64,000 bases of DNA from a virus. Below are positions 51,101-57,886 of this stretch, piece by piece. Position numbers and translations under genes: made by a program. Each line of letters begins with the position of its first letter. Positions within the stretch are counted from its first letter, which is position 1. The DNA lies in IMG/VR virus record IMGVR_UViG_3300045009_000924, positions 1-64,000 of that record. One strand, given 5' to 3'. A model generated the notes under the pieces. The model had not been told where the DNA came from. It did not search any database and worked only from the letters and a program-made list of their open reading frames with translations.

Positions 51101-51900
51101 CAAAATCCAAAAAAATTAAAAAATTTAAAAGCGGAGCAGATGCAAAAAATCATGCTCAAAAAGAAAGAAAAAATCTTCGCAGAAAAATATCAAAAGAGCA
51201 AGCGCAGGCAGTTAGGGAAATGGGGGATTTCAAGTCGAATTCAATATCCAGAATTTTGCACCCAGAATCAAATGCACAATCCGGAAGAGCAATGAATAGG
51301 GCAAACGCAAGATTGCGAAGACTTGGCCTCGAGATAGATAAAAAAACAACTTCCGACGGGTCAATGGAAGACCAAGTAAAAAATATTTTGATTCCAACCA
51401 TGGAGGCCATGGACCTATCGTCGGCTTCCGAGCCATTCGAAATGGAAGCAATAATTGAATTAGAGCCAGGCGAATTAAGCGGAAAAGCATTGGGTAAAGA
51501 ATTTGACCATAAGGGCTTTGTTAACGGAAGGGTAATCAGCAAAGGCCATAAGAAGGGTGACGTCTCTAAAAAGAAAAATCCACAAACGGGCAAAAAGCAA
51601 AATCGAGTTATTGTGACCGTCAAGGAAGGTGACAGGGGGATATTCCCATCGGCTGGAGCCGATGAAAAACAAATGTTTGTTATTCCGCCAGGAAAAATGA
51701 GGGTAATCGGGAGAGACCCAGATGGAACAGTAAGAGTTGAAATTTCTTCGCAAAAAGGTACGACCGAAGTTCTTGATGATTTGGCAAGGGATTTGGCAGA
51801 GGGTTCCGGTGATGCAATCTGGAGAAAATCAGCAGCTGCGAAAATCCAAAAAATTTCCGACAAAAGAGTCGTTGATGTTCCATCACGTCTTTCGTCTGGC
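48196..51900 (+). other. Polyprotein 2, residues 1-1235: metalloprotease-like, coiled coil and ART-like segment
   Basis: Residues 229-248 hold FRCPPG ... FTDMRGTTC, a motif shared with the 669-aa protein at 57,879. Residues ~560-690 contain ALHEIGHSIQGEAF (HEIGH at 584-588) and LLEAQAEMWAMREMG (E680/E684), a zinc-metallopeptidase pattern. A long coiled coil follows (~710-1,030). The last part has LSGKALGKEFDHKGFVNGRV, VTVKEGDRGIFPSAGA and MFVIPPGKMRVIG. This recalls the beta region of phage ADP-ribosyltransferases, but the expected ExE pair is not clear, so that reading is tentative. Confidence 0.5.
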
Positions 51901-54900
51901 AGAACGTCAGTATCAAAAGACAAAGAAGCAGTGTCCAGGGAGCTGGTTAAATCACTAAAAGATAAAGGCTCCACTTTTGGTTCATATTCAGAAGTTGACG
52001 ACATGATGGACGAAATAAAAGACCCAGACAGCCCAATGTTTTTACTTAAAGGGGACACAGATGTAAAAATAAATAATTTAAGAACATATTTTGAACGCTC
52101 AGTGCCCAAGGGGGACAGAGAATCATTTATGAAACATTTCGAACAAACTATGAGCGAAATAGAAAAACTCATAGACAGAAGTTCAACCAAGGGGAGCATG
52201 GGACAGGTAGAACCCCCAGAATTTGTTGTTAGAATCCAAAAAGAAATAGAAAAAAACCTTGTTAGGTTAACAACTAGAGATTTTTTGGGGAAAGACCCAT
52301 ACGGAGAACAACAATTCGTTGATGAAGATGGCGTTGAATATGGATGGGTAACGACAAGTCGGGGAGGCGGAAAGGGGCGTTGGGTTCCAACTGGAAGAAC
52401 CGGACGAAAACCAACACCGTTTTTTCCTGTTCAAAAAATAGACAAAGACGAACTCGACCCCAAAGTAGAAAATTTAATATCCACTTCCTCCACAAAAGAA
52501 ATAGAAAAAATAATTGAGCAAGCAGCTATAAGATTTCACCAAGGTCTCGATTCGAGGCCAAGAGTACGAATGCGCGAATCAGAACTTGATGATTTTGCTG
52601 AAACTGGAAAAATAAGAGCAACAAAACGCACTGGCTCATCTGCTGTTTCGGGTATATCGAGAAGAACAGAAAGACTTTCATCTGGGGCTGAAAGAACATA
52701 CAAACCGGGCGCAATAAAAGACGAAATTGAGTTTGCTGAAAAAGCTAAAGAAAAAATAATAGAACTTTATGAAAAAGTTGACCCCCCGGTAATTCCAGAA
52801 GGAACATCCCCGGCGGCAAGAGAAGAAATTAAGAGAAATCACCTAAACAATTTTTTTGCCTCACTTACTGATGTTCAACTTTCAGCGATGGGCCTAGAAA
52901 AACTATACGACGAAAATGGAAATCCCAAAGTGAGCGTCACTACGGGTCAAATTGTTTTTGCAGTCAAAAACGCAGAAATGGCAATAGCAATGTTGGCAAT
53001 GGGTCAGACTGTTCGGATTGACGACGGAAAGCGAAAAGATGAACCCAGAATGGTGGAAAATGCAGCAAATCAAATAAATAAACTTTTGAAAGACGTTAAA
53101 GACTCCAAAGGAATTTTGCAAACTATTGATTTATGTAGAGTTTATTCTGAGGGCGATAATGTTTGGTGCTCAGAAAATATAGGCGTTGATAGAAAAGAAA
53201 TGCCACAGGTCGGCGGGATGGCAGCAGACCACCGAAGTCTTGCCATGAGATTGTGGAAGTCGCAATTCGCAACAGCAGAAACAATAAATGCTCACTTCGT
53301 AAACAGTGACGGCAAAAAACTTAAAAAAGAATTGAAAATCACAGAACAAATTAAAAAATTAAGACAAGATGGAAAAGTTGCGGAAGCGGATGAATTAGAA
53401 AAAGCATGGGGTCGACTTGAGGGAATATGCCATCAACATGATGGCGTTAGTTCAAAAAAATTAAACGGAAAAGATGAAATAAAAATAGAATACAAAATTG
53501 ATGGTAAAAAAATAAAAGAAACCATCTCCCCGGAAGAAGCCAGAGCAGTAATGGAGCGTTTTGGGGTTAAATTAACCGGAAAAGATATAAAAGAACTTGG
53601 TGAAAGATGGAATCGAGAAGGAGAACTTAAAAAAATTAAAAGCATGCCCGATGGGGAAGAAAAAGAGAAATTACTCGAAAAATTTGTTGTTTTCCAACCG
53701 TTGAGCAAAGAAGAAAAAGAATTGTTTTTTAGTCATCTCGATTATCCATATGTTGAGCCAGATGGACTTGACCAATTTATTGATTTCTTGGATTTGTTGA
53801 ATGTGAAAGTCGATAGTGAAGAAATCGTTTCAGCAAAAACACTAAAAGCGTCACAACGGCAAATAGATGCTGGAAAAACCGACATGCTGGGCGAGGTGAT
53901 GAAGTATGCACTTAAGGACATATTGAAAGAATATGAAAAAATACTTGAAACAGACGGAAAAGAAGCTGCAGATTTGTGGAGAGAAAATGAAATTGCGAAA
54001 CTAAGAAGGGAACACGGTCTTTTCAAAAAAATTATTATTTCAAGCGACGGATACATTGTTGATGGACACCACAGGGTGGTGGGAAGAGTTCTTTCTGATG
54101 CAGTTGAGGATAATCCACTTCTTCAACTTGGGATGACGATAAGACGAGTCGACATGCCGATTGTTGAATTGTTAACTGTCTCTCGCGTATATCAGGACCA
54201 TCTTGGTCTTAAGCCTGCAAGCTTGGAAAAGGGTGCTCCAGAAACATATATCGAACAAGGAATAGATGCAATCCAAGAAATCGACAAAGACACCATTGAC
54301 GCCATGCACGGCAAGCTTCTTTTTGAACTCGATGACAGACTGGCAGATATTTACGACAAGGGAACATTTATCCAAGTTGAATCAGTTGGCCTACGCCAAA
54401 AAAGCAGCGAATATGTGGACGCATTACTAGAAAAACGAAGAGTAGCTTCACTAAAGACACGCTTTAGAAGGAAAAAATCACCCGGAACGCCAGTCGAAGA
54501 ATTCGAAGAAAAGGTAAAACAGCGTTCACAAAAAGGAGAATTGGTCGAAAGTGGTTCGGGAAGGCTTTCCTCTGGGGCCGAAAAACAGTTGGATGCGGGG
54601 GAAGTAGCAAAACAATTACGGCCCATTGATTACATTTCAAAGCGAGTCAAACTTGAAAAATCAATAGACAAAGAATTTAAAAATTCCGTCGATTCTGTTT
54701 TCCAAAAGATAAACAAACTTTCAGCATCTGAAATATATGGAGCAAAAAGTAAATACATTGGAAATAAACAATTCAATGAATACGCAGAAAAATTCATAAA
54801 AAGCTTACCCGGCACCATTCCGGAAGAAGAAATCAGCAATTTTAGAAAACTAACTAAAGCTGTTGGAGAATTGGTTGATAAATATGCAGAAAGCAAAACC

Positions 54901-56706
54901 ATGAGAACTGGAACAAAATCTGCAGCAAGAATGATTATTACCGCATTAAAAATAATTCTCGACAATAAATATTTTAATAATTCGATGTCGGCGATTATGG
55001 TGCCGGGCACTGGCGGGCAAGGGGCTTTTACTTTTCTTGATGCATGGATTGACACCGGCGCAAGAGAAATCTCCAAATCCGAAGGTATTAAATCAGTAAT
55101 TGACATGTTGGTGATTGCGGCGGTCCTTGGAATATCGAGGGGACCCAGAGCCACCAAATTACTTAAAAAATATTTTAAGAAAGATAAAAAAGATAAATCT
55201 CCATCAGATTCCGGTCAAAGACTATCTTCCGGTTTGGCTCCACCTGGAAAAAGAAATGCGTTGAATTCAGCACAAAAAATTTTGAAGAAAACAAATATCA
55301 ATTCAGAATCTTCAGAAAAAATAATGTTTGCCTACTCCGGAATTTTAAATTATGAAAAAGGTTCCACAAATACGGAATTAGAAACAATGGCTCGCCGAGT
55401 AAAATTCAACTCTGGTGAAACAATAACAAAAATGATGATGGAAAAACTTGTTGACGCAGACAAAATAACAGAAGAACAAAAAACAGTAATGATAGAAAAA
55501 CTCGGATTAAATATAAACGATTTTGATGGAATGGAGTCTAAATCGAAAGCAATCAAAAATGCATTCAATGATGGCATCGATGCTTTGGATTTTTACATAA
55601 CAAACCAAGACAAAGAAGAATATTCCGGGAGAAAAGTTGGATATGGCTATGCAAAAAGAAAATTCGGGCCGGATGAATTTGATATAGATGAAGAAGATGT
55701 CTCAACGAACATGTCCCTTTCTGCCCTGAGAAGAGGATATTGGGCGGATAATGGATTAAACGAAAATATTCAAGATGATGAAATGCCAGTATCTGGCTAC
55801 CTTATTCACAATTCACAAATTGAAGCAAAGAAAAAAATGATTAAAAAGAATGGTTCAATAAACATCGACGATGACGCAATATTTGAAATTGGAGATAGTG
55901 ATATTTTCGGTGATGGCCTAACAGCACAGGGAGAGATAGAAGTTGTGTTGTCTCCAGAGGTTTCGTCAAGAACTGCTTACGGAAGGGGTTCAGCGCTAAA
56001 AAATGGACAAAAACCAGTATCGATGAGGTCTGCATCAAGAAGAGATATAGCACAAGCGCTAGTTGGCTCAAATCAATCGATGGATACACAGGCGGCAATA
56101 AATATGCTGGCGGCTTCATTTGATAATGATTTTTCCGCAGTTGCGTCCAGGAAGCCGAGCGGCTCAAGATATAAACAGATTGGTCAATCAATTCCAGAAG
56201 ATTTCGAACATGAACAAATACAGGCACACATTCTCGGGGGATTTGATAAAGACGAAGTCGAATCAATCAATTACCCATTTTCAAAAATCCAAAAACTTTC
56301 TCAAAAGGAAGACTTAAAAGATATAGCAGATGAAAAATCAATAGCAGCGATGCTGAGAAAAGCCGGTTTCACGGAAGCGGAAATAAAATATTTTTATTCA
56401 ATATCTGATGGAAAACCGTTTAACACACAAAGCATGCAGGCGTTGAAGTCATATCGCGCAGCTCAAAAAATAAGAGAAAAATATAAAAGACAAGGATTCA
56501 ATAAAATTAATTTTGCTCACCCACAAGGAATCAATATCGACAATCCGGCCACATACAACATAAATGCCACACCTAGTCAATCAGTTGAGGAAGTTCTTAA
56601 GAAAAATATTGCAAAAGAAATAGCAGAACAAGCAAAAAGGGTTTTGAGAGAAATGAGGAGCAATACAATTCCCAACTTTGAGATTTTGACTGGGAGAAAA
56701 AAATGA
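48196..56706 (+). CDS. Second giant polyprotein, RLSSG-linked
   Basis: 2,836 aa in one frame from ATG 48,196. Four exact RLSSG motifs at residues 1231, 1493, 2123 and 2342 divide it into five parts of about 1,235, 262, 630, 219 and 490 residues. It encodes no protease of the prohead type, so processing would have to be by the enzyme in polyprotein 1, in trans. The parts include a HEIGH metalloprotease-like domain with coiled coil, a ParB-like DGHHR domain and unassigned domains. The stop overlaps the next gene by four bases (ATGA). A GGTGG ribosome site precedes the ATG. The whole is the second-largest gene of the window and also sits between portal and capsid. Confidence 0.9.
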   Translation: MKKTRHIISERLFAPKKCCDGQNERAIAFKRAIYISAKTEILNPDIAVKAAMSIGDSYGGGEKRTTYEDTDNRKRDFSGDLPPGLEKDELGNIWDKNKKYTPGDRLVLFPNRLTRNRLPQTPNFGWISPPAQKNVEKSEENEPVIVLKKYKVNPKTDDIIPSTEKILNPLNHSSGDSMDDFINGITKSNKINTKILPGRPLKDRIPGGRLIARAAAMIGIITDANNKFRCPPGTPAANQFTDMRGTTCFGFSASRFAKFAAEKAVELTDAGELQGFKRFVSRAMNWVNGGSWDDDQGISNLPVNRPIEYFFGRTPGFDPVTGTTARPDWASADVPDSAGGRTFKNTMIEGQRRIDEAKKIVDDLMSSLGVDTSAPARENNSDIYETFDRLKENGQWDVQIERLDDNEVRALVVKELRRRFRALKASGETTLTFDSLPPEIKESLIKSETARFRVTERAVASTILEQFALMPEHMKKIKTIRLTKNEPGTKHPDEGSFGFMQNAETGEIASSIFFNFDTILENQTKNVPGIKFDERLLVTAIDGMSDAERAEAVADFITSANDFAKNRASLVSGVESFSRFIALHEIGHSIQGEAFVAYLKRNFDETGKLEFVDSAGKLRSFTSITEMTASDFNSALVAFSRDAIESNPALKEQLLKLADVYGKYPRGYLDNGGSGFFLLEAQAEMWAMREMGLIHGDDIDLALSSMDEYENAELRKQRLKKASSIVEESKEKRKIESMKRPWEKTDKQIDSDMKKIKDRIKDREGTDNSDLLNIAAVAELEMDDAKNNYDLASKEYDRIKEAIEKGEDVDFDSASKLDVLASAKENAKKDFEYFKKIREMTKKEWMSRNTIGDRGASREFEDALYKFREEKGILKGSEKAEIVEKLKIQELKAQAERLDDKSLVDDYTNIMSIIDKGEYSSPEEYDEMLKQSEILLDEYIRRARAAGDTRRKSTIRKSLLEKVDEKSSPKSKKIKKFKSGADAKNHAQKERKNLRRKISKEQAQAVREMGDFKSNSISRILHPESNAQSGRAMNRANARLRRLGLEIDKKTTSDGSMEDQVKNILIPTMEAMDLSSASEPFEMEAIIELEPGELSGKALGKEFDHKGFVNGRVISKGHKKGDVSKKKNPQTGKKQNRVIVTVKEGDRGIFPSAGADEKQMFVIPPGKMRVIGRDPDGTVRVEISSQKGTTEVLDDLARDLAEGSGDAIWRKSAAAKIQKISDKRVVDVPSRLSSGRTSVSKDKEAVSRELVKSLKDKGSTFGSYSEVDDMMDEIKDPDSPMFLLKGDTDVKINNLRTYFERSVPKGDRESFMKHFEQTMSEIEKLIDRSSTKGSMGQVEPPEFVVRIQKEIEKNLVRLTTRDFLGKDPYGEQQFVDEDGVEYGWVTTSRGGGKGRWVPTGRTGRKPTPFFPVQKIDKDELDPKVENLISTSSTKEIEKIIEQAAIRFHQGLDSRPRVRMRESELDDFAETGKIRATKRTGSSAVSGISRRTERLSSGAERTYKPGAIKDEIEFAEKAKEKIIELYEKVDPPVIPEGTSPAAREEIKRNHLNNFFASLTDVQLSAMGLEKLYDENGNPKVSVTTGQIVFAVKNAEMAIAMLAMGQTVRIDDGKRKDEPRMVENAANQINKLLKDVKDSKGILQTIDLCRVYSEGDNVWCSENIGVDRKEMPQVGGMAADHRSLAMRLWKSQFATAETINAHFVNSDGKKLKKELKITEQIKKLRQDGKVAEADELEKAWGRLEGICHQHDGVSSKKLNGKDEIKIEYKIDGKKIKETISPEEARAVMERFGVKLTGKDIKELGERWNREGELKKIKSMPDGEEKEKLLEKFVVFQPLSKEEKELFFSHLDYPYVEPDGLDQFIDFLDLLNVKVDSEEIVSAKTLKASQRQIDAGKTDMLGEVMKYALKDILKEYEKILETDGKEAADLWRENEIAKLRREHGLFKKIIISSDGYIVDGHHRVVGRVLSDAVEDNPLLQLGMTIRRVDMPIVELLTVSRVYQDHLGLKPASLEKGAPETYIEQGIDAIQEIDKDTIDAMHGKLLFELDDRLADIYDKGTFIQVESVGLRQKSSEYVDALLEKRRVASLKTRFRRKKSPGTPVEEFEEKVKQRSQKGELVESGSGRLSSGAEKQLDAGEVAKQLRPIDYISKRVKLEKSIDKEFKNSVDSVFQKINKLSASEIYGAKSKYIGNKQFNEYAEKFIKSLPGTIPEEEISNFRKLTKAVGELVDKYAESKTMRTGTKSAARMIITALKIILDNKYFNNSMSAIMVPGTGGQGAFTFLDAWIDTGAREISKSEGIKSVIDMLVIAAVLGISRGPRATKLLKKYFKKDKKDKSPSDSGQRLSSGLAPPGKRNALNSAQKILKKTNINSESSEKIMFAYSGILNYEKGSTNTELETMARRVKFNSGETITKMMMEKLVDADKITEEQKTVMIEKLGLNINDFDGMESKSKAIKNAFNDGIDALDFYITNQDKEEYSGRKVGYGYAKRKFGPDEFDIDEEDVSTNMSLSALRRGYWADNGLNENIQDDEMPVSGYLIHNSQIEAKKKMIKKNGSINIDDDAIFEIGDSDIFGDGLTAQGEIEVVLSPEVSSRTAYGRGSALKNGQKPVSMRSASRRDIAQALVGSNQSMDTQAAINMLAASFDNDFSAVASRKPSGSRYKQIGQSIPEDFEHEQIQAHILGGFDKDEVESINYPFSKIQKLSQKEDLKDIADEKSIAAMLRKAGFTEAEIKYFYSISDGKPFNTQSMQALKSYRAAQKIREKYKRQGFNKINFAHPQGINIDNPATYNINATPSQSVEEVLKKNIAKEIAEQAKRVLREMRSNTIPNFEILTGRKK
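51901..52686 (+). other. Polyprotein 2, residues 1236-1497: unassigned domain
   Basis: 262 residues between RLSSG motifs. The first ~110 are helical (AVSRELVKSLKDKGSTFGSY, DRESFMKHFEQTMSEIEKLI). The middle holds a DFLGKDPYGEQQFVDEDGVE region followed by YGWVTTSRGGGKGRWVPTGR. It has no cysteine or membrane segment and no recognised enzyme motif. Confidence 0.4.
52687..54576 (+). other. Polyprotein 2, residues 1498-2127: ParB-like DGHHR domain protein
   Basis: 630 residues. Near the middle KIIISSDGYIVDGHHRVVGR (DGHHR at 1956-1960) is the core of ParB/sulfiredoxin-like domains found in phage head proteins. The following TIRRVDMPIVELLTVSRVYQ fits the fold. N-terminal segments (DLCRVYSEGDNVWCSENIGV, FGVKLTGKDIKELGERW) are not assigned. 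It may process DNA ends or bind a nucleotide. It is the third ParB-like domain in the window, after the two Ibr-like genes. Confidence 0.6.
54577..55233 (+). other. Polyprotein 2, residues 2128-2346: domain with one hydrophobic helix
   Basis: 219 residues. Mostly helical; DMLVIAAVLGISRGPRATKL near the C-terminal end contains one hydrophobic stretch followed by a basic tail (LLKKYFKKDKKDK). A membrane-active or membrane-anchored internal protein is conceivable. There is no catalytic signature. Confidence 0.4.
55234..56706 (+). other. Polyprotein 2, residues 2347-2836: C-terminal unassigned domain
   Basis: 490 residues. The best-conserved-looking parts are PVSGYLIHNSQIEAKKKMIK, ISDIF-type acidic turns and GEIEVVLSPEVSSRTAYGRG. 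A helical tail follows (EVLKKNIAKEIAEQAKRVLR). The VSSRTAYGRGSAL block looks enzymatic and has the feel of an ART or phospho-transfer active-site loop, but I cannot identify it. Confidence 0.4.
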
Positions 56707-57227
56707 GAGCAATACTTGTTGCGGCAGTCGAGGATGACAAAATCTATTACGACCTAGATGCAAAAAATGAACAAAAAGATGCAATTTTGGTTAGGCCAGA
56801 TGGGTCAATGGTAAAAGTAGATTTTTTTGATTTTGCCAATTCTTGTGGCGGTCTATTAAAAATAAGAACTTCTAAATTTCATAAATTCATGTGGGATGGT
56901 GCGGCAGGGAAAAAAGCAAACCTTTGGAAAAGTGTTTTTATTGATAAAACGAAAGATGTGAGCGAGTCGGTCTTGGAAAATGTCGATGTGTTTGAGTCTT
57001 TGGGCAAAAACAGAAAAAAAATGCTGAAAACTGATAAAAAAGCAAAAGCTTTCAAAAAAACAGTTGACAAAAAATCAAAACAAAAGGTGCAGACAAAATC
57101 TGCGCAGCCCTGCTGCGATAACGAAATGGTAAAGTTTGATATGAAGAATCTTGTTTTCGGGGATGCCCAAACAAGAAAGCAAGCATGGACAGCCATGATT
57201 CTCCTTCGCCAATTGGAAAGTAATTAA
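56703..57227 (+). CDS. Hypothetical protein following polyprotein 2
   Basis: The 174-aa protein is translationally coupled to polyprotein 2 by an ATGA overlap. The N-terminal 80 residues are beta-rich (DAILVRPDGSMVKVDFFDFA, NSCGGLLKIRTSKFHKFMWD). A Lys-rich middle (KKMLKTDKKAKAFKKTVDKK) and a short end with CCDNEMV and DAQTRKQAWTAMILLRQLES follow. No known domain. Likely a small virion or assembly component because of its place in the head gene block. Confidence 0.6.
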   Translation: MRAILVAAVEDDKIYYDLDAKNEQKDAILVRPDGSMVKVDFFDFANSCGGLLKIRTSKFHKFMWDGAAGKKANLWKSVFIDKTKDVSESVLENVDVFESLGKNRKKMLKTDKKAKAFKKTVDKKSKQKVQTKSAQPCCDNEMVKFDMKNLVFGDAQTRKQAWTAMILLRQLESN

Positions 57228-57229
57228 AA

Positions 57230-57886
57230 ATGAAAGAAAATTTAATAAAAGCCGACCCACTTGGTGGAATAATTCCGCAAGAGCTCATAACCGGAGACAT
57301 CTTGCGCGGATATGGGCCTCGCAGGGGAAATTTGGAAAGACTGTTGCGCTATTGGCGACCAATCATGAGAAAACCTGGCGGATTTAGAAGATGCAGATTG
57401 ATACTTGCAAATCACCCAGAACTGTACCCATTAAACAATATTTGTGCATGGCTCCATCACGAAGTAACTGGTGTTTGGCCAAACGAGGGGTGCCATCATC
57501 CCGGCATGAGAAATTGCAGAGGAAAACTTCGCAAATTGATGAATTGGAACGACAGTCAATTTTCTTCATATATAAGAAGTGGTTTTAAAAAGAAGCCAAA
57601 AAATCTGATGCGAAACGCAAAAGATTTGTCTATTGAGGATGATGAGGTTTTCTTTTATGAATATATCAACCCATCCGTCAAGTCGGACGAACAAAACGTG
57701 GTAACAGAGGAGGACGCCAATCATGCAATAAATGTTCTTTTTGATTTTATCGAAATGGAAAAAAAATTTATTGATTATTTAAGAAATGATGATAACTGGG
57801 AACAGGTGGGGGAAGGGAACAACGGAGAAATGAAATCTTCTCCAAGAATCAAAACAAAATCTTTGGAAGAGGAATGCTGTGGATAA
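57230..57886 (+). CDS. Cys/His-rich hypothetical protein, probably zinc-binding
   Basis: The protein has 218 aa. The central block is striking: GGFRRCRLILANHPELYPLN, then ICAWLHHEVTGVWPNEGC and HHPGMRNCRGKLRKLMNW. The spaced Cys and His residues (C, HH, C, HH, C) suggest one or two zinc sites. I recall similar NICAWLHHExTGxWPNEGC blocks in other aquatic phage proteins without function. The C-terminal third is acidic and ends in EEECCG. The two-base gap to the upstream stop suggests one operon. Confidence 0.65.
   Translation: MKENLIKADPLGGIIPQELITGDILRGYGPRRGNLERLLRYWRPIMRKPGGFRRCRLILANHPELYPLNNICAWLHHEVTGVWPNEGCHHPGMRNCRGKLRKLMNWNDSQFSSYIRSGFKKKPKNLMRNAKDLSIEDDEVFFYEYINPSVKSDEQNVVTEEDANHAINVLFDFIEMEKKFIDYLRNDDNWEQVGEGNNGEMKSSPRIKTKSLEEECCG

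Noticed and set aside
51121-51300. Further cleavage motifs KFKSG and NAQSG in polyprotein 2
   Set aside because: They lack the R-[LIV] part and lie in a coiled-coil/basic region rather than at a clear domain border.
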